Shown here: in pieces, positions 1 through 6,154 of the stretch
How the letters are laid out: each line of letters starts with the position of its first letter
How positions within the stretch are numbered: position 1 is the stretch's first letter
Assembly (NCBI GenBank): GCA_023262195.1
Contig: JALRDM010000275.1
Coordinates: 1 to 7,377 of the forward strand
Direction: 5' to 3'
Source: Salibacteraceae bacterium
Lineage (GTDB): Bacteria > Bacteroidota > Bacteroidia > Flavobacteriales_G > Salibacteraceae
Length of the DNA stretch: 7,377 nucleotides
Notes under the pieces: generated by a model
Database searches by the model: none
Told to the model about the DNA's origin: nothing
The model's input: the letters and a program-made list of their open reading frames with translations, nothing else
Program-made: the position numbers and the translations under genes

Positions 1-641
1 AATGCAATCTCGCGGGCGGCTTTAGAGTCAATTCCGATATTTAAGATGGTTGCTGACCTTTCTATTATGGTTGACAATAGGTCGGCATTGTAATATGATA
101 AGCGTGAGTTTATTCCAAAGCGTGCGCGCAAGGGAGAAGTAAGTAAACCGGATCTTGTAGTGGCTCCAATAAGGGTAAATGGTGCAAGTTCAATTTTAAC
201 ACTTCGAGCGCTGGGACCGCTATCGATGAGTATGTCGATCATAAAGTCTTCCATAGCAGAATAGAGGAACTCCTCTACAATTGGGCTCAAACGATGAATC
301 TCGTCAATGAACAGGACATCTTTCTCCTCCAGATTTGTAAGCAACCCAGCAAGGTCACCAGGCTTATCTAATACCGGTCCACTGGTGGATTTAATATTTA
401 CTCCAAGCTCATTGGCGATGATATGTGCAAGTGTAGTTTTACCCAATCCTGGAGGACCATGGAGCAACGTGTGGTCAAGCGCTTCACTTCTGCGCTTAGC
501 CGCCTCAACGAAAACCTCGAGGTTTTCAATAACTGCCTCTTGTCCAGAAAAGTCACCAAATTGACGAGGTCTTAAAACCTTCTCAAGATCCTTATCGGTT
601 TGTGAAAGATTTTCTGAATCAGGATTTAAATTGGAATTCAT
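1..641 (-). CDS. ruvB: RuvB, Holliday-junction branch-migration ATPase (N-terminal 213 codons, 3' end outside window)
   Basis: RuvB is the hexameric AAA+ motor that, with RuvA, drives branch migration of Holliday junctions in recombination and repair. I translated the minus strand from ATG at 641-639; the frame stays open to base 1, so about 213 of the usual 330-345 residues are present. Visible motifs are the RuvB entry segment [12 protein letters not shown] (residues 23-34), Walker A GPPGLGKT (62-69), [17 protein letters not shown] (86-102), Walker B with DEIHRL (113-118), sensor I GATTRSG (159-165) and PLRARFG (170-176), which includes the family's arginine-finger region. The start fits, since only about 20 poorly conserved residues precede the conserved core. 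The gene lies beyond the coxA terminator and probably has its own promoter. There is no Shine-Dalgarno sequence. The identification is very secure; the C-terminal winged-helix domain lies outside the window. Confidence 0.97.
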   Translation of the reverse strand, partial: MNSNLNPDSENLSQTDKDLEKVLRPRQFGDFSGQEAVIENLEVFVEAAKRRSEALDHTLLHGPPGLGKTTLAHIIANELGVNIKSTSGPVLDKPGDLAGLLTNLEEKDVLFIDEIHRLSPIVEEFLYSAMEDFMIDILIDSGPSARSVKIELAPFTLIGATTRSGLLTSPLRARFGINSRLSYYNADLLSTIIERSATILNIGIDSKAAREIA

Positions 642-667
642 GTATGCACAAATTTAGGAATGCATAC
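642..667. repeat. Perfect 7-bp inverted repeat just upstream of ruvB (possible operator)
   Basis: GTATGCA at 642-648 and TGCATAC at 661-667 are exact reverse complements separated by 12 bases. The centres of the arms are 19 bp apart, close to two helical turns. The pair frames the candidate -7 box of ruvB and directly abuts its start codon. This spacing suits a dimeric DNA-binding protein, but a 7-bp match could also be chance or a weak RNA hairpin in read-through transcripts. No known operator consensus is recognised. Confidence 0.4.
649..656 (-). promoter_or_regulatory. Candidate Bacteroidota-type -7 promoter box for ruvB
   Basis: Read on the minus strand the bases are TAAATTTG, an exact match to the TAnnTTTG -7 element known for the primary sigma factor of Bacteroidota. 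A -33 TTG is less clear: the nearest TTG-containing T-rich run lies only 11-14 bases upstream instead of about 19-23. The box ends 7 bases before the ruvB ATG, so a start site here would give a very short or absent leader. Supported by motif and location only. Confidence 0.35.
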
Positions 668-671
668 CAAC

Positions 672-697
672 AAAAAACCCGCTCATTGAGCGGGTTT
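672..697 (-). terminator. Intrinsic terminator of the act-cox operon
   Basis: On the minus strand, a 10-bp perfect stem (AAACCCGCTC pairing with GAGCGGGTTT, 688-697 with 675-684) closes a 3-base loop and runs into a six-T tract (677-672). It begins 8 bases after the coxA stop codon, the expected place for the end of the respiratory operon. The other strand is also T-rich after the stem (CGTTTATTTT), so it may work in both directions, although no plus-strand gene ends here. Confidence 0.88.
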
Positions 698-705
698 CGT
701 TTATT

Positions 706-2484
706 TTAATGACCTGCGCCACCATCTTGTTCTCCATCTTCTAGAGGAACTATTTGTGGAACAAAATCTTGTTCTTTACCAGGCTTGCTATAATCATAGG
801 CCCATCTGTGAACCGTGGGTAGAGGACCTGGCCAATTTCCATGTATGTGCTCAACGGGTGTAGTCCACTCAAGAGTATTAGATCCCCAAGGATTAGCCGA
901 AGCCTTTGGACCTCTCCTGATGGAGTAAAAGAAGTTGAACATAAAGATGAACTGTGCTATGGCTCCAGCAATTGCAAAAATTGATACCATTTCATTGATA
1001 GATACTAAATCATCAAAAATTGGGAATTCACTATTGCTGTAATACCTTCTAGGTACACCTGCGAGGCCAAGGAAGTGTTGAGGAAAGAATACTCCATAAG
1101 CGCAGATGAAGGTGGTCCAGAAGTGAGCGTATCCCAGTTTCCTGTTCATCATTCGACCATACATTTTTGGGAACCAATGATACACTCCAGCGTACATTGC
1201 CATAACCGCACTTAATCCCATAACAATATGGAAGTGGGCGACCACGAAGTAAGTATCATGCAAGTTGATATCTAGTGCACTGTCTGCAAGAATGATTCCT
1301 GTTACACCTCCAGATATAAATGTTGATACCATGGAAATGGAGAACAACATTGCTGGGGTAAATCGAATACTTCCTTTCCATAAGGTGGTAATGAAGTTAA
1401 AGGCTTTAACTGCCGATGGAATAGCAATAAGTAAGGTGGTGAATGTAAACACCGCGCCTAAGAATGGATTCATTCCTGTCAAGAACATATGGTGTCCCCA
1501 CACAATGAATGATAAGAACGCAATTGCTAAAATAGACCCAATCATTGCACGGTAACCAAAAATTGGCTTTCTTGAATTTGTAGCAATAACTTCAGACGTG
1601 ATACCAAGCGCTGGAAGTAATACGATATAAACTTCAGGGTGTCCTAAGAACCAAAAAAGGTGCTCATATAAAATAGGACTACCACCAGTTCTTTCAAGCA
1701 CTTCGCCAGCAATATGAATATCTGATAGGTAAAAGGCTGTTCCAAAGCTTCTATCGAAAATTAAGAGCAAAGCTGCTGAGAACAATACCGGGAATGAAAG
1801 TACACCGAGAATAGCAGTCACAAAGAGAGCCCAAATACTCAACGGGAGTCGAGTCATGGTCATACCCTTTGTTCGCAAATTGATAACGGTTACCACATAG
1901 TTCAGACCACCGAGAAGGGAAGAAACAATGAACAAAGACATTGATACTAGCCATAGAGTCATACCAAGACCTGAACCTGGCATTGCTTGTGGTAAGGCAC
2001 TGAGTGGGGGATAAACCGTCCATCCGCCAGACGCAGGTCCTGTCTCAACGAACAATGAAACAACCATTATGACACTTGAGGCTAAGAAAAACCAATATGA
2101 TAACATATTCATGAAGCCAGATGCCATGTCTCTAGCACCAATCTGCAACGGAATTAATAGGTTGGCAAATGTGCCGCTCAAGCCTCCCGTCAAAAGGAAG
2201 AAGACCATGATAGTACCGTGAATGGTAACCAAAGCCAAATACATATTCGGATCTAGAATTCCGTCTGGAGCCCACTTGTCTCCAAGGAAAAAATTAAGAA
2301 TCCAGAACGATTCTCCTTGCCAGCCCAATTGCAATCGGAAAAGGCTTGACATAATCATTCCGATTACTGCCATGAGCATTCCAGTAATCAGGAACTGCTT
2401 GGAGATCATTTTATGATCTTGACTGAAAACGTATTTTGAGATAAACGTTTCTTCGTGGTGATGATCGGTGTGTGCTGTTGCCAT
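706..2484 (-). CDS. coxA: Cytochrome c oxidase subunit I (haem-copper core, A-type)
   Basis: Catalytic subunit of an aa3-type terminal oxidase in the cytoplasmic membrane. It reduces O2 to water at the haem a3-CuB centre and pumps protons. The protein has 592 residues and about 12 membrane helices. By family knowledge the visible ligands are H89 (haem a), H282 and Y286 in GHPEVY (CuB and the cross-linked Tyr), H331-H332 (CuB), H417 (haem a3) and H419 (haem a). Proton-path residues are also present: D119 in GARDMA and N126 for the D channel, E284 in HPEVY, and K360 in SAVKAF for the K channel, which marks it as A-type. The N-terminus is His-rich (HTDHHH). The start lies 5 bases after the coxB stop; the leader is AT-rich with no Shine-Dalgarno sequence. 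It is the last gene before the terminator. All core residues are intact. Confidence 0.98.
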   Translation of the reverse strand: MATAHTDHHHEETFISKYVFSQDHKMISKQFLITGMLMAVIGMIMSSLFRLQLGWQGESFWILNFFLGDKWAPDGILDPNMYLALVTIHGTIMVFFLLTGGLSGTFANLLIPLQIGARDMASGFMNMLSYWFFLASSVIMVVSLFVETGPASGGWTVYPPLSALPQAMPGSGLGMTLWLVSMSLFIVSSLLGGLNYVVTVINLRTKGMTMTRLPLSIWALFVTAILGVLSFPVLFSAALLLIFDRSFGTAFYLSDIHIAGEVLERTGGSPILYEHLFWFLGHPEVYIVLLPALGITSEVIATNSRKPIFGYRAMIGSILAIAFLSFIVWGHHMFLTGMNPFLGAVFTFTTLLIAIPSAVKAFNFITTLWKGSIRFTPAMLFSISMVSTFISGGVTGIILADSALDINLHDTYFVVAHFHIVMGLSAVMAMYAGVYHWFPKMYGRMMNRKLGYAHFWTTFICAYGVFFPQHFLGLAGVPRRYYSNSEFPIFDDLVSINEMVSIFAIAGAIAQFIFMFNFFYSIRRGPKASANPWGSNTLEWTTPVEHIHGNWPGPLPTVHRWAYDYSKPGKEQDFVPQIVPLEDGEQDGGAGH

Positions 2485-2489
2485 ATTTA

Positions 2490-3698
2490 TTATTGTTCGA
2501 TCATTGTTAGTTCTACTTCATTATTTACTGTGGCAGTCGATGTTCCTCCATCGTCTACAAAACCTTCCGCGAAGATCTTTTGTTCATTCATCCAAACATT
2601 GAATTCTTCTTCTTCAACTACCTTGATGTTCATTTGCATATTGTAGTGTGCTGCTCCACAGATTTTGTTGCAGAGTAGTACATATTCAAAAGCGTCATTC
2701 CCAGTAATTTCTTGCATTTCAGCAGTGGTAATCGTTGGCTTGAATGTGAATTCGGTAACCATCCCTGGAACACAGTTCATTTGAGCCCTAAAGTGTGGCA
2801 TATATGCGCTGTGAATAACATCTCTACTTCGAAATTTGAAGGCAATGTCTTTTCCTCGAGGAATCACAAATTCAGATTTAACAAGTATATCATCCTTTCC
2901 CTTCTCTAGGGTAGTGAGAGATTCAAATGACATCACGTTTTCAAGCTGTCTATTCCATTTGGCAATTTTTTCCGTGAGCTCTTCTTCTTTTAAACCACCT
3001 TCTGGAGCGTCAGCTAGTTCAGCTTCAAATTCAGCTATTTCTTCATTAAGCTCGGCAATTTTCTCACTTAAGGAAGCCGAAGTAATTACTCCCAATGGGT
3101 TTGTACCAGAAATCATGTTATAATTTGAAGCGCCCAGTGTTGAATCTGATCCAGCATAGCGAGCAGTCCAGTCAAATTGTTTTGGATACAATTCAATTAC
3201 AACTGCGTCATCAGGCGTTTCATCCATCGTAATGTCTATCCATTCGCCTAGGCCCCAAATAACAATGATGGCAAGGAATACTGCTGGGACAGTCGTCCAA
3301 AGCAACTCAAGCTTATTACTGTGAGTGTAGTAGTATGCTTTCCTGTCCTTGTTAAACACATATTTGAATGCGAAGTAGAAGAGGTAAACGTGCGTTATCA
3401 CAAAGACAAGCGTGATGATTGCGAAATTGAAATTCAATAAGTTATCTAAAGCCACTCCATGCTCCGAAGCCGAAACAGGTAACAATTTATCTCCATATTT
3501 GGCTACGAGCCAAGCGAAGAAGGCAAAGTAGCCGAATAGGAAAACCAACATCATCTTTGACTGATACTTGTTTTCGGCATCAGTTGGTAATGGACTGCTA
3601 TCGCCTTTAAGGCGAGAAGACGCTTCAAATACACGCATCAGCTGAGCAATGGATAGCACAGCAAGTCCAATGGATAATATAATTAGGATTGTTATCAT
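2490..3698 (-). CDS. coxB: Cytochrome c oxidase subunit II (CuA subunit) with a coiled-coil insertion
   Basis: Carries the binuclear CuA centre that takes electrons from cytochrome c (here probably ActE) and passes them to CoxA. The protein has 402 residues. Hydrophobic segments lie near 1-22, 48-67, 90-113 and 133-150; the last two look like the usual subunit II hairpin. The periplasmic cupredoxin domain follows, starting at QFDWTARYAG (174-183). CuA ligands are H296 in DVIHSAYMPHF and, in CNKICGAAHYNM (343-354), C343, C347, H351 and M354. K345 sits where most subunit II proteins have Glu; that position ligates through its backbone carbonyl. Residues about 208-258 form a predicted helical hairpin that enlarges the protein. 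There is no C-terminal cytochrome c domain, so this is not a caa3-type subunit. The gene follows actF by 23 bases, with a purine-rich AGAAAGAAG stretch as the only ribosome-site candidate. Confidence 0.97.
   Translation of the reverse strand: MITILIILSIGLAVLSIAQLMRVFEASSRLKGDSSPLPTDAENKYQSKMMLVFLFGYFAFFAWLVAKYGDKLLPVSASEHGVALDNLLNFNFAIITLVFVITHVYLFYFAFKYVFNKDRKAYYYTHSNKLELLWTTVPAVFLAIIVIWGLGEWIDITMDETPDDAVVIELYPKQFDWTARYAGSDSTLGASNYNMISGTNPLGVITSASLSEKIAELNEEIAEFEAELADAPEGGLKEEELTEKIAKWNRQLENVMSFESLTTLEKGKDDILVKSEFVIPRGKDIAFKFRSRDVIHSAYMPHFRAQMNCVPGMVTEFTFKPTITTAEMQEITGNDAFEYVLLCNKICGAAHYNMQMNIKVVEEEEFNVWMNEQKIFAEGFVDDGGTSTATVNNEVELTMIEQ
2925..3077 (-). other. Predicted helical-hairpin (coiled-coil) insertion within CoxB
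   Basis: CoxB residues 208-258. Hydrophobic residues at L210, I214, L217, I221, F224 and L228 give an unbroken 4-3 heptad pattern. A Pro/Gly turn (ADAPEGG, 229-235) follows, then a second array at L241, I245, W248, L252 and V255. The flanks between are rich in Glu and Lys. The insertion sits between NPLGV (200-204) and the strand leading to the CuA His (DDILVKSEF, 269-277), inside the periplasmic domain. The structure is inferred from the pattern and was not computed. Confidence 0.75.
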
Positions 3699-3721
3699 AT
3701 CTATTTTACTTCTTTCTCAAT

Positions 3722-4951
3722 TTAATTGATGTGATGGTGTAAACTTTCCTGAACAAATGGATGATGTTTAACTAGCAGTGGACGTTTAGTCAATGCACCC
3801 AATACGACAAATAAGAACAGTCCAAGGAATGCAATGAAGGTTCCAATTTCAATTAACCCTACAGTTCCATTTGGTCCCATGGCTCCTGGAGAAACAATCA
3901 TAAAAACGTCTAACCAATGGCCAAAGAAGATGATGCAACCTGTGAAAACCATAAAGCCTGCATTTCTCTTCGCATCCTTTGACATTAATAACAACATAGG
4001 AAAGATAAAGTTGATGACCATGGTGCCCCAAAAGATCCATGTATAGTCGTCAATCCGGGCTTTAAAGTATGTAATCTCCTCTGGTATATTGGAATACCAA
4101 TACAACATGAACTGACAAAAGAATAGATAGGTCCATAGAAAACTCACTCCAAACACCCATTTGCCTATGTCATGCATGTGGCTGTCATTCACAAAATCCA
4201 TTAGACCTTTACTCTTTAAGTAAATGGTAAGTAGAGTAATCATAACCATACCACTAATCCACATACCAGAGAATATATACCATCCAAAAATTGTGCTGAA
4301 CCAGTGAGTATCAATACTCATGATCCAATCCCAACTAAATGTGGTCGAAGTATATCCAAAGATGACAAGGAAAATGGCTGCCATCGTTTGATTTTTTGTA
4401 AAGAACCTCTTTTCGTTTTCTAAAGGTGAGTCTTCATTCAAGGAGCTTTTCATGAACCATCTAAAGAATAAGAAATAAGCAGCCAGATAAGCGAGGGTTC
4501 TAAGCCACCAAAAGATTTGATTTAGATATGGTTTTTTATGTGCAATTAGAGCGTCATAATGTTCCGAGTTTACATCATACAATTCTGGATCCATCCAGTG
4601 ATATATGTGATGTAAGTGCAACGAACCAGCTGCGAATACTACAAGTAGGGTAATTGACCCAATGGGTAGATAGGATGCAACTCCTTCCATAACTCTCTTA
4701 AATACTACTCCCCATCCGGCTTCTGCGGCATATTGCACTGCTAGGAAAAAAAGAGCTGCAAGGGATACCCCAAAAAAGAAGAATCCGCTAACAAAAATAC
4801 TGACCCAAATACGCTGTCCAATTCCATGATGATCATCATGAGCATGATCGCCCATCATGAAGAACACTGAGCCGAGAATTAAAAGCAAGACACCCACACC
4901 CATCAATATGAATGTGTTCTTTTTGGCCTGTCCTTCGAATGTATACTCCAT
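3722..4951 (-). CDS. actF: Alternative Complex III subunit ActF (polytopic quinol:cytochrome c oxidoreductase subunit)
   Basis: ActF is a polytopic membrane subunit of Alternative Complex III, structurally related to ActC and the NrfD/PsrC family. It is thought to form a proton-path half of the complex rather than the main quinol site. The protein has 409 residues with about 10 hydrophobic helices (roughly 13-33, 47-73, 95-112, 147-166, 187-205, 221-245, 263-286, 303-323, 331-353, 366-387). Recognisable family segments include SWDWIMSIDTHWF (206-218) followed by STIFGWYIFSGMW (219-231), FCQFMLYWYSNIPEE (278-292) and GHWLDVFMIVSP (344-355). His-rich stretches occur at HAHDDHH (36-42), HLHHIYHW (112-119) and the C-terminal LHHHIN. 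The gene lies 14 bases after actE with an A-rich leader, and 23 bases before coxB. Length and context match ActF of other Bacteroidota. The identification is strong; the exact mechanistic role rests on family knowledge. Confidence 0.94.
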   Translation of the reverse strand: MEYTFEGQAKKNTFILMGVGVLLLILGSVFFMMGDHAHDDHHGIGQRIWVSIFVSGFFFFGVSLAALFFLAVQYAAEAGWGVVFKRVMEGVASYLPIGSITLLVVFAAGSLHLHHIYHWMDPELYDVNSEHYDALIAHKKPYLNQIFWWLRTLAYLAAYFLFFRWFMKSSLNEDSPLENEKRFFTKNQTMAAIFLVIFGYTSTTFSWDWIMSIDTHWFSTIFGWYIFSGMWISGMVMITLLTIYLKSKGLMDFVNDSHMHDIGKWVFGVSFLWTYLFFCQFMLYWYSNIPEEITYFKARIDDYTWIFWGTMVINFIFPMLLLMSKDAKRNAGFMVFTGCIIFFGHWLDVFMIVSPGAMGPNGTVGLIEIGTFIAFLGLFLFVVLGALTKRPLLVKHHPFVQESLHHHIN

Positions 4952-4965
4952 TTTTAGCTTTAGGT

Positions 4966-5628
4966 TTAGTTGTTCATAGTGGTTTCATCCATGACTTCTT
5001 CTGATGTCATAGAACCTGTAGATTCTTCTTCAATGCTCTCCTTCCCATCCATGGCCATGTCGTTGCCTTGGAGAGTCTGAACATATCTTATCACTTTCCA
5101 CCGCTCTTCATTGTTTAATTGAGAAGCGTGCGATCCCATGAGATTTTTACCGTAAGTAATGGTATGGAACATTTTTCCTGCAGGAAGATTTTTCAATGCT
5201 GCGCTTGTGTAAGCTGGGGGAGGTGGATGACCACCGGCAGTAACTGTTAATCCGTCACCATTTCCTTCTTTACCATGGCAATGGACACAAAACTTGGTGT
5301 AGATCACCTTTCCTTCGGCAACTATTTCATCACTCATTGGGTAAGGATTCTTCAATAATTCACCCGCCATTTCGTAACCTTCCACATTGTTTGGAATTCC
5401 ATATGGTAAATATCCTCGAGTGATACTTCCATCAACTGGTAGCCTAGCCTCCATAGAATTACTAAAAAGGCTATCCGTTGGCAACTTGCTGTAGGGTTCA
5501 GCAGCAGGAGACCTGTACATATCAGGCATGTACTCAACTCCCGGAGATAGAGGGTCAGGGCTACACGATGCCAAGATCAGAGCCATAACTGCTGTGGTGA
5601 TGCTTAAGTGTAAATATTTGATACTCAT
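4966..5628 (-). CDS. actE: Alternative Complex III subunit ActE, monohaem cytochrome c lipoprotein
   Basis: Membrane-anchored c-type cytochrome that carries electrons out of Alternative Complex III, probably to the CuA site of the downstream oxidase. The chosen start (220 residues) gives a short hydrophobic signal with lipobox LASC (residues 19-22), so C22 is the expected lipidated N-terminus. The haem-binding motif CVHCH is at 114-118, preceded by AEGKVIYTKF and followed by GKEGNGDG. M164 in NLMGSH is the likely distal ligand, and ERWKVIRYVQTLQ (175-187) is the closing helix. The frame stays open upstream to an ATG at 5847, but those 73 codons overlap actD out of frame, lack a signal peptide and look unrelated, so ATG 5628 is preferred. 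That start follows the actD stop by one base (TAGCATG). The acidic, Met-containing tail (about 188-220) is probably disordered. Confidence 0.95.
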   Translation of the reverse strand: MSIKYLHLSITTAVMALILASCSPDPLSPGVEYMPDMYRSPAAEPYSKLPTDSLFSNSMEARLPVDGSITRGYLPYGIPNNVEGYEMAGELLKNPYPMSDEIVAEGKVIYTKFCVHCHGKEGNGDGLTVTAGGHPPPPAYTSAALKNLPAGKMFHTITYGKNLMGSHASQLNNEERWKVIRYVQTLQGNDMAMDGKESIEEESTGSMTSEEVMDETTMNN

Positions 5629-5629
5629 G

Positions 5630-6154
5630 CTATTTTTCAAAAATTTCGACCGGTTTTGTTTCTTGCAAAATCGACTTGATTTCTTCTGAATCAATTCCAG
5701 AATTTTCTTCCCAATCAATTTCAATCGCAAAATGATCGTCCGTAGTTCTTGGATGTGGATTTCTTGCCTTAACTCCTGGCAGAGTCCAGTTCCGTATAAG
5801 GTATGTAATTGCCATACCATGAGCTGCACACAATACAGTAAACTCAAAGGTTACAGGAATAAAAGCTGGTAGATTCTGATATAAGGCAAAACTTGGTTTA
5901 CCACCAATATTCATAGGCCAATCCTGAATCATAAAGTAAGACATACCCAATAAGGCCAAGGCTAGAGCAGTGATGCCGTAAAGAAAGGCATTGATGGCCA
6001 ATCTTGTCCACTTGATACCAAGCACATTCTCAAGTCCATGAATTGGGAATGGTGAGTAAACATCTTTGATTTTAACATTTTTAGCAAGGATTGCTTTCGC
6101 ACCACTTACCATAATGTCATCATCATCATAAAGGGCATAAATTGCTTTACTCAT
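5630..6154 (-). CDS. actD: Alternative Complex III subunit ActD (DUF3341 membrane protein)
   Basis: Small integral subunit of Alternative Complex III. It belongs to the DUF3341 family and packs beside the large membrane subunits; no redox cofactor is expected. The protein has 174 residues. The N-terminal soluble part ([19 protein letters not shown], then [10 protein letters not shown] at 32-41) is the family signature. Two membrane helices follow at about 50-75 and 97-120, separated by a loop with [18 protein letters not shown]. The C-terminal part includes [15 protein letters not shown] (132-146) and an acidic tail. Its ATG lies within the end of actC: the bases ATGAGTAA hold both the actD start and the actC stop (8-base overlap), which suggests translational coupling. 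The actE start follows its TAG stop after one base. Length and order are as expected for Bacteroidota. Confidence 0.94.
   Translation of the reverse strand: MSKAIYALYDDDDIMVSGAKAILAKNVKIKDVYSPFPIHGLENVLGIKWTRLAINAFLYGITALALALLGMSYFMIQDWPMNIGGKPSFALYQNLPAFIPVTFEFTVLCAAHGMAITYLIRNWTLPGVKARNPHPRTTDDHFAIEIDWEENSGIDSEEIKSILQETKPVEIFEK

Noticed and set aside
307..564. Plus-strand reading frame of 85 codons opposite ruvB
   Set aside because: It is the antisense shadow of the Walker A/Walker B part of ruvB, with no recognisable family and no upstream signals.
1265..1555. Plus-strand reading frame of 96 codons opposite coxA
   Set aside because: It runs antisense through the CuB and K-channel region of coxA. 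Conservation of the coxA frame explains the absence of stops.
1751..2023. Minus-strand reading frame of 90 codons inside coxA
   Set aside because: It is an alternative frame within an intact, fully conserved coxA; the composition is not protein-like and no domain is recognisable.
2925..3077. The CoxB insertion as an intein, mobile element or sequencing frameshift
   Set aside because: The frame is continuous, the sequence has regular heptads, and there are no terminal repeats, splicing motifs or change of frame. It is a structural insertion of the protein.
2836..3123. Plus-strand Ser-rich reading frame of 95 codons opposite coxB
   Set aside because: The Ser/Phe-rich composition is the antisense of the Glu/Lys-rich coiled-coil codons in coxB, not a separate gene.
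5629..5847. A 73-codon in-frame N-terminal extension of ActE starting at ATG 5847
   Set aside because: It lies wholly within actD in another frame, has low-complexity Lys/Leu/Ile-rich content, and would bury the clear lipoprotein signal and LASC lipobox that begins at ATG 5628.
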